DNA from: Leucobacter chinensis | GTDB taxonomy: Bacteria > Actinomycetota > Actinomycetes > Actinomycetales > Microbacteriaceae | Length of the DNA: 64,000 nt | NCBI RefSeq assembly: GCF_019049105.1 | Contig: NZ_JAHQZR010000001.1 | Span: 310,001-374,000, forward strand | Direction: 5' to 3' | Shown here: in pieces, positions 12,121 through 20,693 of the stretch | Numbering within the stretch: the first letter of the stretch is position 1 | Layout of the letters: each line of letters opens with the position of its first letter | Translations under genes and position numbers: made by a program | Notes under the pieces: generated by a model | The model's database searches: none | The model's input: the letters and a program-made list of their open reading frames with translations, nothing else | What the model was told of the DNA's origin: nothing

Positions 12121-14682
12121 CTACGCCTGAGCGTCGCGGGCCTGCGCGTCGAGTGCGCGCTCAACGTCGGCCAGGTGCTCGATCATGAAGCGACGAAGCG
12201 CAGGCGCCGCGTCGGTGTTTGCCTCGAGCCATGCACGCGTCGCCTGTTGCAGCTGAGCGTCTGCGAGCGGGGCGGGGTAGAAGCCCTCGAAAATCTCCTC
12301 GCCGATGGCGTAGCTGCGGTCGTTCCACACCGCATCGATCGAGGTGAAGAAGCGCTCGATGAAGGGGCGAAGCAGCTCGGTATCGTGCACACGGTTGAAG
12401 CCGAGTGCGGCGAAGCGAATCGTGAGGTTCGCGGCGCCCTCGGTCTCGACCATCTGCTGCCAGGTGCTCTCTTTGGCCTCTGCGGTGGGCAGTGCCGCGT
12501 GCGCGTAGGCAGCGAACTGCTTGCCGCTTGCCGTGAGGTCGGTTGCGAGCACCTCGTCGATCGCCGCACCGTCAACGAGACCGGCGGCAGCGAGCGAGAT
12601 GACGAACTCCCAGGTGAGGTCGGTGTCGACCGTGAGGCCCTCGAGCTTCACGGTGCCATCGAGTAGCGCCTGAATCTTCGCGGTCTCGTCGGGGGTTTCT
12701 GCGAGGGCTGAGAACGCCTTGATGAACTGGAACTGTGCATCTGAAGCTGCCTCTGCCGCATTCGCGAGCTGCCAGAGTGCGTCAGCGACGCGCGTGCGGG
12801 TCGCCTCTCGCTTCTCGGGCGCGAGGTACGAGTGTGTCGCGGTGAGCAACTGGTTGATAACGTTACGCAAAATCGTCGAGTTCGTCTCGGCGTGCACGTT
12901 TGCGAGCGCGATCTCGATGAACTCAGAGGCTGGCATTTCGGCGTCACGCGTCGTGTCCCAGAGCGAGCCCCACACGAGGCCACGGGCGAGCGAGTCTGGC
13001 ATCGCGGCGAGGTGCTCGCGAACCGTCGCGAGTGAGCGCTCGTCAAAGCGGGTCTTCGCGTAGGTGAGATCGTCGTCGTTGAGCAGAATGAGATCGGGCT
13101 GCGCAACCCCAACGAGCTCGGCGACGCTCGTGCTTGCCCCCGCGACGTCGAGTTCGACGCGCTTCGTGCGAACGAGCTTCCCGCCCTCAAGTGAGTAGAG
13201 GCCAACCGCGAGGCGGTGGGGGCGGATCGTCGGGTATTCGTCGGTTGCGCTCTGCTCGATCGCAAACGATTCGAAGTTGCCCTGGGCGTCGGTCGTGAAG
13301 ACCGGACGCAGCGTGTTCACGCCTGCGGTCTGCAGCCATGCCTTCGTCCACTCGGCAAGATCGCGGCCGCTCGTTGCCTCGAGCTCGCGCATGAGGTCGG
13401 GCAGCTCGGTGTTGCTGTACGCATACTTCTCGAAGTAGTCGTGCACGCCCTTCATGAATGGCTCACGGCCAACCCACGCAACGAGCTGCTTGAGCACCGA
13501 GGCGCCCTTGGCGTAGGTGATGCCGTCGAAGTTCACGAGCACGTCGTTGAGGTCGGCGATGTTGGCCATGATCGGGTGCGTCGAGGGCAGCTGGTCCTGG
13601 CGGTATGCCCAGGTTTTGCCGCTGCCGATGAAGGTGGTCCAGCCTTCGTTCCACTCGGTTGCCTCAGCGGTCGCGAGCGTTGACATGTACTCGGCAAATG
13701 ACTCGTTGAGCCACAGATCGTTCCACCAGCGCATCGTGACGAGGTTACCGAACCACATGTGGGCGAGCTCGTGCAGAATCGTGACGACACGGCGTTCGCG
13801 CATCGCGTCGGTGACCTGGCTGCGAAAGACGTAGGCTTCGGTGAAGGTAACGGCGCCGATGTGCTCCATGGCTCCCATGTTGAACTCGGGCACAAAGAGC
13901 TGATCGTACTTCTCGAAGGGGTAGGGGTAGTCGAATTCTTTGGCAAAGAAGTCAAAGCCCTTGCGGGTGATGTCAAAGATGTAGTCGTGGTCGAGGTGCT
14001 CGGCGAGAGATTCGCGGCAAAAGACGCCGAGCGGAATCGTGCGGCCGTCTGGGTTTGTCAGTTCAGACCGCACCTCGTGGTAGGGGCCAGCGACGATGGC
14101 GGTGATGTAGCTCGACATGATCGGGGTGGGGGTGAAGTGCCAGGTGGCTACCTCGACGCCGTCGACCTGACCTGCAGCGACAGGCTCTGGCGTCGGCTGT
14201 ACACTGACGACCTTCCAGTATGCGGGGGCCGTCACGGTGAACTGGAACGTTGCCTTGAGGTCTGGCTGCTCGAAGACCGGGTACATGCGACGTGAATCGG
14301 GCACCTCGAACTGCGAGTAGAGGTATACCTCGCCGTCGACCGGGTCAACGAAACGGTGCAGGCCCTCGCCGGTGTTCATGTATCGCATGTCTGACACGAT
14401 CGTGAGTGTGTTCTCAGCAGCGAGACCAGGCAGGGCGATGCGTGAGTCGGCGAAATGGGTGGCGGGATCGAGCGAGGTTCCGTTGAGCGTGATGCTGTGC
14501 ACCGCGTCAGCGATGCAGTCGATGAAGGTTTCGGCTCCGGGCGTAGCGGTGAAATGGATGGTTGTATCGGCCCCGAAAAGGGTCTCACCACGGGTGAGGT
14601 CGAGCGCGATCTCGTAGGCACTCGTTTGCACCACCGCCGCACGCGACTGGGCTTCGACGTGAGTGAGGTTTTCTCCTGGCAT
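12121..14682 (-). CDS. pepN: Aminopeptidase N (M1 zinc metallopeptidase)
   Basis: An 853-residue cytosolic M1 peptidase that trims N-terminal residues from peptides. The zinc site is complete: HELAH at 304-308 and the third ligand glutamate in LNESFAEY (E327). The exopeptidase motif usually written GAMEN reads GAMEH (270-274), an uncommon last residue. The C-terminal ERAP1-like helical domain is present. ATG 14682 is preferred over an upstream in-frame ATG because AAGGAGCATC directly precedes it. It diverges from the DsbA-like gene at 14802 and ends at a hairpin terminator. Confidence 0.95.
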   Translation of the reverse strand: MPGENLTHVEAQSRAAVVQTSAYEIALDLTRGETLFGADTTIHFTATPGAETFIDCIADAVHSITLNGTSLDPATHFADSRIALPGLAAENTLTIVSDMRYMNTGEGLHRFVDPVDGEVYLYSQFEVPDSRRMYPVFEQPDLKATFQFTVTAPAYWKVVSVQPTPEPVAAGQVDGVEVATWHFTPTPIMSSYITAIVAGPYHEVRSELTNPDGRTIPLGVFCRESLAEHLDHDYIFDITRKGFDFFAKEFDYPYPFEKYDQLFVPEFNMGAMEHIGAVTFTEAYVFRSQVTDAMRERRVVTILHELAHMWFGNLVTMRWWNDLWLNESFAEYMSTLATAEATEWNEGWTTFIGSGKTWAYRQDQLPSTHPIMANIADLNDVLVNFDGITYAKGASVLKQLVAWVGREPFMKGVHDYFEKYAYSNTELPDLMRELEATSGRDLAEWTKAWLQTAGVNTLRPVFTTDAQGNFESFAIEQSATDEYPTIRPHRLAVGLYSLEGGKLVRTKRVELDVAGASTSVAELVGVAQPDLILLNDDDLTYAKTRFDERSLATVREHLAAMPDSLARGLVWGSLWDTTRDAEMPASEFIEIALANVHAETNSTILRNVINQLLTATHSYLAPEKREATRTRVADALWQLANAAEAASDAQFQFIKAFSALAETPDETAKIQALLDGTVKLEGLTVDTDLTWEFVISLAAAGLVDGAAIDEVLATDLTASGKQFAAYAHAALPTAEAKESTWQQMVETEGAANLTIRFAALGFNRVHDTELLRPFIERFFTSIDAVWNDRSYAIGEEIFEGFYPAPLADAQLQQATRAWLEANTDAAPALRRFMIEHLADVERALDAQARDAQA

Positions 14683-14788
14683 GATGCTCCTTAGAATCTT
14701 CTTCACATTGGACGTGACCAGCCTATTCGAGACAGGGCGAAGTTCGCTGGGTTCGCTGAGGGCGTCCTTGCTTTTACGCTCTCAGCGG

Positions 14789-14794
14789 TAGACT
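14789..14794 (+). promoter_or_regulatory. -10 element of a leaderless DsbA-like gene
   Basis: TAGACT lies 7 nt before the ATG at 14802. TTGCTT (14768-14773), with 15-nt spacing, is a possible -35. No ribosome-binding site precedes the ATG. Confidence 0.5.
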
Positions 14795-14801
14795 GTGTGG
14801 T

Positions 14802-15425
14802 ATGACTAGTGCAGAGCAACCCCGTGTAGACAGCGTTGAATTTTGGTTCGATCCGGTGTGCCCGTGGGCTTGGATGTCAAGCCGTTGGCTCACCGAGGTG
14901 AGCGAGAAACTCGGCCTTACCGTAGCCTGGCGCCCCTTCAGCCTTGCAATCTTGAATGAGGGCAACGAAGACGACGGTCATCGCGACGCCTACGTCCGTA
15001 GCCTTGTGCTCGGCAAGGCGCTTATCGTGACCGAGCGTGATCACGGGAGTGAGGCCGTGTGGCGTCTCTACACCGAGCTCGGCAATCGCCTGCACCACGA
15101 CGCTCGTGACGATGAGGCAGTGCTCGCCGAGGCCGTTGCTGCCGCAGATCTGCCCGAGTCGATCGCCAACATTGCGGGCGATGATGCTGACACCGCCGAA
15201 CAGCTCTTGCGTGCAAGCACGGCCGCTGGCATCGAGGCCGTTGGTCCTGGCGTCGGTGTGCCCATTCTCTCGATCAACGGTAAGGCCTTCTTCGGCCCCG
15301 TGGTGACCCCTCGCCCGAAGGGCCAAGACGCACTGAACCTGTGGAACGCGGTGTACTACGCAACCCAGACCCCAGGGTTCTACGAGCTGAAGCGTGGCCG
15401 CGAAGTTGGGCCCGATTTCAGCTAG
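14802..15425 (+). CDS. DsbA-family protein of the mycothiol-dependent nitroreductase (Rv2466c) type
   Basis: A 207-residue thioredoxin-fold protein. It aligns by recall with mycobacterial Rv2466c: VEFWFDPVCPWAWMSSRWL near the start, RPFSLAILNEGNED, and VGVPILSINGKAFFGPV near the end. Rv2466c uses a CPWC active site with mycothiol; here the resolving cysteine is replaced, giving CPWA (C20, A23), so only a monothiol mechanism is possible. No signal peptide is present, so it acts in the cytosol. The start has a -10 box 7 nt upstream and no ribosome site, indicating a leaderless mRNA. rpiB and a glycosylase gene follow closely. Confidence 0.88.
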   Translation: MTSAEQPRVDSVEFWFDPVCPWAWMSSRWLTEVSEKLGLTVAWRPFSLAILNEGNEDDGHRDAYVRSLVLGKALIVTERDHGSEAVWRLYTELGNRLHHDARDDEAVLAEAVAAADLPESIANIAGDDADTAEQLLRASTAAGIEAVGPGVGVPILSINGKAFFGPVVTPRPKGQDALNLWNAVYYATQTPGFYELKRGREVGPDFS

Positions 15426-15450
15426 CTGATTCGGGTACAGTAGAAGCATT

Positions 15451-15951
15451 ATGCGCATTCACATTGCGACCGATCACGCCGGTCTTGAATTCAGCCAGAC
15501 GCTTCAGCAGCACCTCACCGAGCAGGGCCTTGAGGTCCATGATCACGGCCCCGTCGAATACGATGCGCTCGACGATTACCCGTCGTTTTGCATTAACGCG
15601 GCTCTCGCGGTTGCGCGGGACGAGGCAGCGGGCGTTGAGGCGCTGGGCGTCGTCTTTGGTGGGTCGGGTAACGGCGAGCAAATGGCAGCGAATAAGGTTC
15701 AGGGCATTCGTGCTGCACTAGTCTGGAACGAGTCGACCGCTGAACTTGCGCGAGAGCACAATAACGCAAATGTGATCTCGATCGGTGCGCGCCAGCACAC
15801 CGTCGAAGAAGCCATGCGCTTCATTGACCTGTTCATCGCGACGCCATTTCCCGGCGACGAGCGCCACGTGCGCCGCATCAACCAGTTGGGTGAGTACGAG
15901 CGAACCGGCAAGATTGCCGGCAAGCAGGTTGACGAGCCCGTTTCAGCGTAG
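15451..15951 (+). CDS. rpiB: Ribose-5-phosphate isomerase B
   Basis: A 166-residue RpiB/LacAB-family isomerase that interconverts ribose-5-phosphate and ribulose-5-phosphate in the pentose phosphate pathway. Visible motifs are MRIHIATDHAGLEF at the N-terminus, HDHGPVEYDALDDYPSF, and the phosphate-binding GVVFGGSGNGEQMAANK. The length is usual for actinobacterial RpiB. TACAGT (15436-15441) may be a nearby -10. It follows the DsbA-like gene by 25 bases and precedes the glycosylase by 9, so a short operon with internal promoters is likely. Confidence 0.96.
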   Translation: MRIHIATDHAGLEFSQTLQQHLTEQGLEVHDHGPVEYDALDDYPSFCINAALAVARDEAAGVEALGVVFGGSGNGEQMAANKVQGIRAALVWNESTAELAREHNNANVISIGARQHTVEEAMRFIDLFIATPFPGDERHVRRINQLGEYERTGKIAGKQVDEPVSA

Positions 15952-15960
15952 GGAGCTTCG

Positions 15961-16911
15961 GTGCCTGAGGGTCATTCAGTTCATCGCATCACGCGTCAGT
16001 TCGCTGCGAACTACGTCGGCACCTCGCCTGAGGTTTCGAGCCCGCAGGGCCGCTTTGCTGCCGGCGCTGAGATTATCTCGGGCCTGCCAATGACCGATGC
16101 CCGTGCCGTCGGCAAACAGATGTTTCTCGAGTTTGCCGGCGAGCACTGGCTGCGCGTGCACCTCGGAATGTACGGTGCGTGGGATTTCTCTGGCGACATC
16201 GTTGTTCACGAGTCGATTGAGATTCACGGCCAGAAGGCTGCCGTTGACGAGGTTGGCGAAGACTCAGTGACCTCGATTGGGGCACCGAGAAAAACACGCA
16301 TTCGCATGGCCGAAGAAGACAAAGAGCGTGACGTCGCCTTCGAATGGCCGCCCGAACCTGTCGGCCAGGTGCGCGTTCGGTTGCTCAACGAGCGTGTGTG
16401 CGCAGACCTCCGCGGCCCAACCGCCTGTGAGGTCGTGAGCCCCGAAGAGGTGCACGCGGTGATGCGACGCTTGGGCCCCGACCCGGGAAACGATAACAGC
16501 CCCGAAGAACAGGCTCGTTTTGTCGACCGTGCGCTCAAGAAGCGCACGCCGATCGGTCTCGTACTCATGGATCAGTCAATGGTCGCGGGCATCGGCAATG
16601 TCTATCGTGCCGAGATGCTGTTTCGTGCGGGCATCGATCCGCACACCCCGTCGAACGAGCTGAGCCGCGAGACCATGCAGGCGCTCTGGGATGATTGGGT
16701 GCACCTGCTCGACATTGGCATTCGCGTCGGCCAGATGATCACGATTGATGGGCTCGAGGGCGAGGCCTACGAACGAGCGCTCGTGCACCGCGACGATCGT
16801 CACTGGGTCTACAAGCTTGAGGGCACCCCGTGCAAGCGATGCGGCACGAACATCGCACTCGAGGAGTTCGGCGCACGCAAGCTCTACTGGTGCCCCGGAT
16901 GCCAACACTAA
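15961..16911 (+). CDS. Fpg/Nei-family DNA glycosylase (endonuclease VIII-like)
   Basis: A 316-residue base-excision repair enzyme. After the initiator GTG the sequence is PEGHSVHRITRQFAANYVG: catalytic Pro and Glu, and the PEGH variant typical of Nei2-type glycosylases rather than PELPEVE of Fpg. The helix-two-turn-helix is GIGNVYRAEMLFRAGIDPHT, and a C-terminal zinc finger is PCKRCGTNIALEEF to WCPGCQ with four cysteines. It removes oxidised pyrimidines or guanine products and cleaves the AP site. It sits 9 bases after rpiB, suggesting co-transcription. Confidence 0.92.
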   Translation: MPEGHSVHRITRQFAANYVGTSPEVSSPQGRFAAGAEIISGLPMTDARAVGKQMFLEFAGEHWLRVHLGMYGAWDFSGDIVVHESIEIHGQKAAVDEVGEDSVTSIGAPRKTRIRMAEEDKERDVAFEWPPEPVGQVRVRLLNERVCADLRGPTACEVVSPEEVHAVMRRLGPDPGNDNSPEEQARFVDRALKKRTPIGLVLMDQSMVAGIGNVYRAEMLFRAGIDPHTPSNELSRETMQALWDDWVHLLDIGIRVGQMITIDGLEGEAYERALVHRDDRHWVYKLEGTPCKRCGTNIALEEFGARKLYWCPGCQH

Positions 16912-16943
16912 GCTGAGGCGTCATTCAGGGCGTTTTGTCGCGG

Positions 16944-18008
16944 CTATTCGCCTTGTTGTAGCTCGTCGATGCTGATGCGCGTGCGGCGAAGGTCTTCCAT
17001 GAGGGCGCCGATGAGCACCCAGTGTTCGGCGTTGGGCACGACGATGCGGTACGGCGCCGTGAGCGCGGGAGGCTCGATGATCTCGTCACTCTCGAGATTA
17101 AACCGGTACCCGACGTGCCTGAGGTCATGTGCCGCCCGGTTGAATTCGTCAGCGAGGCCCTCGACCGCAGGGTCGTTAATGATGTCGGGGTCGTAGCCAT
17201 CGGCAAGGGCACGCGACATGCCGAGAACCTGCGTGACGATGTGTTGCAGGCGCTGAAAGAGTTCGTCATCGGCGAGCAACTGCTCGCGGTAGTGGCGGCT
17301 TCTCGGGTTGAGTTTCAGGCTCTCGCGCGCGCTTCGCAGAAGGGTGTGCACCTCGCGGCGCTCTTCGCGCAGGTCGCGCGCCGCCATGAGGATGTCTTGC
17401 ATCTCGTCAAACGTTTGCTTTTTCGTGAGCGAAGTCGCGATGCGATCGAGCGATTGCGCCGTGTGTTCGACGAGCTCGTGCACGGCGATGCTGGCGGGCG
17501 AGGTACGCACGGGCGCGATGAGAAACGCGTTCACGAGCACACCGATGGCCCCACCAATCGCGGTCTCGACGATGCGCTCTGCGCCGTACGCGAGGCTCTC
17601 GCCGCCGAGGGCAATGACGAGCATGGCGCTGATCGCGATTTGCGTCGTTGAGGGGCCAGTGAGACGAAAGGCCCAGCCGATAAGCAGCGAGACGAAGATC
17701 GCGGCGACGAAGAGCCACGGGGCCTTGCCAAAGAAGATGCTCGCGCTGACCGCAATCGCCACGCCAACGACCACGCCGACGAGCCGTTCGATGCTCTTGT
17801 TGAGCGACTGCGAAACGTTGTCTTGCACGCAGATGAGGGCCGCGATGATGCCGAAGATGGGCAGGGCGTCGGGAAATACGAGCAGGCACGCGAGCCAGGC
17901 CAAGAGCGAGGCGATGCCGCTCTTCACGACCTGCAGAAACGGGGTACGTTCGGTGCGCACGAAGCTTTCAGTGAGCTGCCTACCCGCGCGTGAGAACGAC
18001 CTGATCAT
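16944..18008 (-). CDS. FUSC/aromatic acid exporter-family membrane protein
   Basis: A 354-residue protein with six hydrophobic segments in the first half (from VVKSGIASLLAWLACLLVF to LVNAFLIAPV) and a long helical cytosolic C-terminal half rich in Arg and Glu. This matches the FUSC/ArAE architecture; FUSC proteins export aromatic carboxylic acids or remain uncharacterised. The QDNVSQSLNKSIERLVGVVVG stretch is family-typical. The ATG overlaps the stop of the upstream App1-type gene as ATGA, so the two genes are coupled. Substrate is unknown. Confidence 0.87.
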   Translation of the reverse strand: MIRSFSRAGRQLTESFVRTERTPFLQVVKSGIASLLAWLACLLVFPDALPIFGIIAALICVQDNVSQSLNKSIERLVGVVVGVAIAVSASIFFGKAPWLFVAAIFVSLLIGWAFRLTGPSTTQIAISAMLVIALGGESLAYGAERIVETAIGGAIGVLVNAFLIAPVRTSPASIAVHELVEHTAQSLDRIATSLTKKQTFDEMQDILMAARDLREERREVHTLLRSARESLKLNPRSRHYREQLLADDELFQRLQHIVTQVLGMSRALADGYDPDIINDPAVEGLADEFNRAAHDLRHVGYRFNLESDEIIEPPALTAPYRIVVPNAEHWVLIGALMEDLRRTRISIDELQQGE

Positions 18009-19057
18009 AGAATCCCGTGCTTCTTGAGCTCGTTCATGATGGTCGCGCCATCAGGCCCGTACACCCAAGGAACCCCACTGACGCTGCGGTGCAGGCGGGC
18101 CTTCGAACGCCCGCCCTGCAAGACGGCTTCGCCCGTAGAAATTTGGCGGATCGCTACCGCCGCAACATTTTCCGGGTGCTGTGACGAGAACTCGTGGTAC
18201 AGCATCTCGTCGTGCTGCCCGTCATCGCCAATAAGTACCCACTTGGTTGAGGGGAACTCCTCAATGAGGCGCAGCAACTCGCGTCGTTTGTGCTGCCGGC
18301 CGCTCCTGAAGAACCGGTCGTGCGTGGGCCCCCAGTCGGTGAGGAGGAGCGGCCCTACGGGGTAGAGGTTGCGTGCGAGAAAACGGCTGAGTGCGGGCGC
18401 CGCGTTCCAAGCCCCGGTCGAGAGGTAAACAATGGGTGAACCCTCGTGGCGCTCGATGAGCGTCTGGAGCAAAACCGGCATGCCGGGAGTTGCGGTGCGT
18501 GCCTGCTCATCGACCACAAAGGTGTTCCATGCGGCGACGAGGGGCCGGGGGAGTGCGGTCTTCAAAATGGTGTCGTCAACGTCAGAAATCACGCCAAATC
18601 TGGCGTGAGGGTCGACGATGAGTACGTTTGTCTCGGCAATGTCTTCGTCTTCGGCGCGAAGGCCGAGGGTGTGCCAACCGGGGTTTAGTGAAACATCGAC
18701 TTTAGCGTCGACCACGCCGCCGTCATCGGCTGTGACGGTTGTTACTAGTCTGCCGTCGAGATATACCTCCACCTGTTGGCGAGGTACTGCGACACTTGTG
18801 AAGGTTCGCCACCCCCGAACCTTTGAAATCTGAACGAGATCTGTGCGGCCGAGGTCTTCGGTTACGGCCTTCGGTTTCAGGTACAAGACGCGACCGAGTA
18901 CGCGCACCCACTCGGTCGAGCCATACCCAATATATGGAATGACCGATGGTGTTTTGCCGCGTTTTGTCGCCCTATTGGTTCGCTGCTGATGAATCCACCC
19001 CTCGCATTTTGCCGCGATAGCGCGCAGGGAAGACGGGGTCGGTGGGTTAAGAGTCAC
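18005..19057 (-). CDS. App1-family phosphatase (DUF2183)
   Basis: A 350-residue protein with the App1 catalytic domain: the haloacid dehalogenase-like motif FGVISDVDDTILKT (D159, D161, T163) and, later, VYLSTGAWNAAPALSRFL and WVLIGDDGQHDEMLYHEF. Yeast App1 is a phosphatidate phosphatase; actinobacterial homologues are uncharacterised but likely act on phospholipids. The N-terminal half is a beta-rich domain. The GTG start at 19057 lies 178 bases from cydA on the opposite strand. It is translationally coupled to the FUSC transporter behind it, hinting at a shared envelope role (inference). Confidence 0.9.
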   Translation of the reverse strand: MTLNPPTPSSLRAIAAKCEGWIHQQRTNRATKRGKTPSVIPYIGYGSTEWVRVLGRVLYLKPKAVTEDLGRTDLVQISKVRGWRTFTSVAVPRQQVEVYLDGRLVTTVTADDGGVVDAKVDVSLNPGWHTLGLRAEDEDIAETNVLIVDPHARFGVISDVDDTILKTALPRPLVAAWNTFVVDEQARTATPGMPVLLQTLIERHEGSPIVYLSTGAWNAAPALSRFLARNLYPVGPLLLTDWGPTHDRFFRSGRQHKRRELLRLIEEFPSTKWVLIGDDGQHDEMLYHEFSSQHPENVAAVAIRQISTGEAVLQGGRSKARLHRSVSGVPWVYGPDGATIMNELKKHGIL

Positions 19058-19117
19058 AAGGCCATTCTACCCGTGTTGGTTCGCGCGAACGCCGCGAATC
19101 CGGTAAGCTTGAAAGTG

Positions 19118-19157
19118 ACCAGTAGACGCTGGTAGATCCGCGAGGAATGACATCCTC
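19118..19157 (+). promoter_or_regulatory. Possible structured leader of cydABCD
   Basis: Downstream of a -10-like TAAGCT (19104-19109) are two small hairpins: ACCAG/CTGGT (19118-19133) and GAGGA/TCCTC (19142-19157). They fall within a leader of roughly 120 nt before the cydA start. The stems are short, and a regulatory role is only a guess. Confidence 0.25.
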
Positions 19158-19235
19158 TCACGGAGCTCACTGATGGGGGTGCTTCCTCTAAAGAAATCTG
19201 TTGGGCGCACTCCTGAAATGGACCTGGAGTGTTCT

Positions 19236-20681
19236 ATGGACGAGTTCTTTGATCCGCTGTCCCTAGCGCGTTGGCAATTTGGTTTGACAACGCTCTACCA
19301 CTTTATTTTTGTCCCGTTGACCATCGGCATGGCTCTGCTCGTAGCGATTCTGCAGACCGCTTGGGTACGAACGGGTAAAGTCAAATACCTTCGCCTCACG
19401 AAGCTCTTTGGCAAGATCTTCCTTATCAACTTCGCGATGGGCGTCGTAACCGGCATCGTGCAGGAGTTCCAGTTCGGTATGAACTGGTCGAACTACTCGC
19501 GTTTTAACGGTGACATCTTCGGTGCACCACTCGCGATGGAGGGCCTTATCGCCTTCTTCTTTGAGGCGACCTTCATCGGCCTCTGGATCTTTGGCTGGGA
19601 CAAGCTCCCGAAGAAGATTCACGCAGCCACGATTTGGTGCGTGTGGATCGGCACTGTGCTGAGTGCGTACTTCATTCTCGCCGCGAACGCCTTCATGCAG
19701 AACCCTGATGGCTTCGTCATTAACGAGGAGCGCGGCCGCGCCGAGCTCGAAAGCATCTCTGCTGTTCTCTTGAACCCCGTCGCGGTGAACCAGTTCGTGC
19801 ACACGATCTTCGCCTCGCTCATGTTTGCCGCAACGGTGATCGTCGCGATCGCCGCATGGCACCTCGCTCGCAAGCAGCACAAGGAAGACATGACGACGGC
19901 ACTGCGCTTTGGCGCGGTCGTGAACATCATCGCGTTCATGGGTGTTGGCCTCTCGGGCCACTCACTCGGTATCACGATGACCGAGACGCAGCCCATGAAG
20001 ATGGCCGCTGCCGAGGCGATGTACGAGACCGCGAGCGGTAAAGACGCTTCATTCTCGCTCTTCAGTATCGGCACCCCAGACGGCGAGCACGAGATCTTCT
20101 CGGTGCGTATCCCGTACCTCGCTTCGTTCCTCGCAACAAACTCGCTTGATGGTGAAGTCGAGGGCATTCGTGACCTGCAGGCCGAGTACACCGAGAAGTA
20201 CTGTGGCGATGAAGATTCGCTGCTCACCTGCCCCGAGAGCGGCAGCTTCGTGCCGACGGTGTGGATCACCTACTGGTCGTTCCGCTGGATGATCGGCCTT
20301 GGTGGCCTGTCGATGATCGTGAGCGCCGTAGGCCTCTGGCTCACGCGCAAACGCGCCGAGCTTCCGGCCTGGACGTGGAAGGTTGCTGTCTGGACCGCTC
20401 CGCTGCCACTGCTTGCCTCACTCGTTGGCTGGGTCTTCACCGAGATGGGCCGTCAGCCCTGGATCGTGTTCGGCGTCATGACGACCGAGCAGGGTGTCTC
20501 GCCCGGAGTACCCGGTTGGGCCGTCTTTACCTCGATGATTGTCTTCACCCTGTTGTACGGTGGTCTTGCCGTTGTCGAGTTCTGGCTCATCAGAAAGGCC
20601 GCGAAAGAAGGCCCACCGCAGATCGAAGAACCCGAAGACGGTTCAGAGATCGACGTCAGCAAGCACGCCACGGTGTACTAG
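19236..20681 (+). CDS. cydA: Cytochrome bd oxidase subunit I
   Basis: A 481-residue membrane subunit carrying haems b558, b595 and d. It starts MDEFFDPLSLARWQFGLTTL YHFIF, with the N-terminal haem-ligand histidine. The GRQPW signature occurs in TEMGRQPWIVFGVMTTEQG, and the Q-loop is of the short type. It oxidises menaquinol and reduces O2 with high affinity. ATG 19236 is preferred over upstream in-frame ATGs because GGAG lies 7 nt before it and homologues begin here. First gene of cydABCD; cydB follows after 12 bases. Confidence 0.96.
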   Translation: MDEFFDPLSLARWQFGLTTLYHFIFVPLTIGMALLVAILQTAWVRTGKVKYLRLTKLFGKIFLINFAMGVVTGIVQEFQFGMNWSNYSRFNGDIFGAPLAMEGLIAFFFEATFIGLWIFGWDKLPKKIHAATIWCVWIGTVLSAYFILAANAFMQNPDGFVINEERGRAELESISAVLLNPVAVNQFVHTIFASLMFAATVIVAIAAWHLARKQHKEDMTTALRFGAVVNIIAFMGVGLSGHSLGITMTETQPMKMAAAEAMYETASGKDASFSLFSIGTPDGEHEIFSVRIPYLASFLATNSLDGEVEGIRDLQAEYTEKYCGDEDSLLTCPESGSFVPTVWITYWSFRWMIGLGGLSMIVSAVGLWLTRKRAELPAWTWKVAVWTAPLPLLASLVGWVFTEMGRQPWIVFGVMTTEQGVSPGVPGWAVFTSMIVFTLLYGGLAVVEFWLIRKAAKEGPPQIEEPEDGSEIDVSKHATVY

Positions 20682-20693
20682 GGAAGGATCACC

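Noticed and set aside
19079-19090. GTTCGCGCGAAC palindrome as SOS or Rex operator for cydA
   Set aside because: Half-sites are in the wrong orientation for the SOS box, do not match Rex, and such short GC palindromes are common at this base composition.
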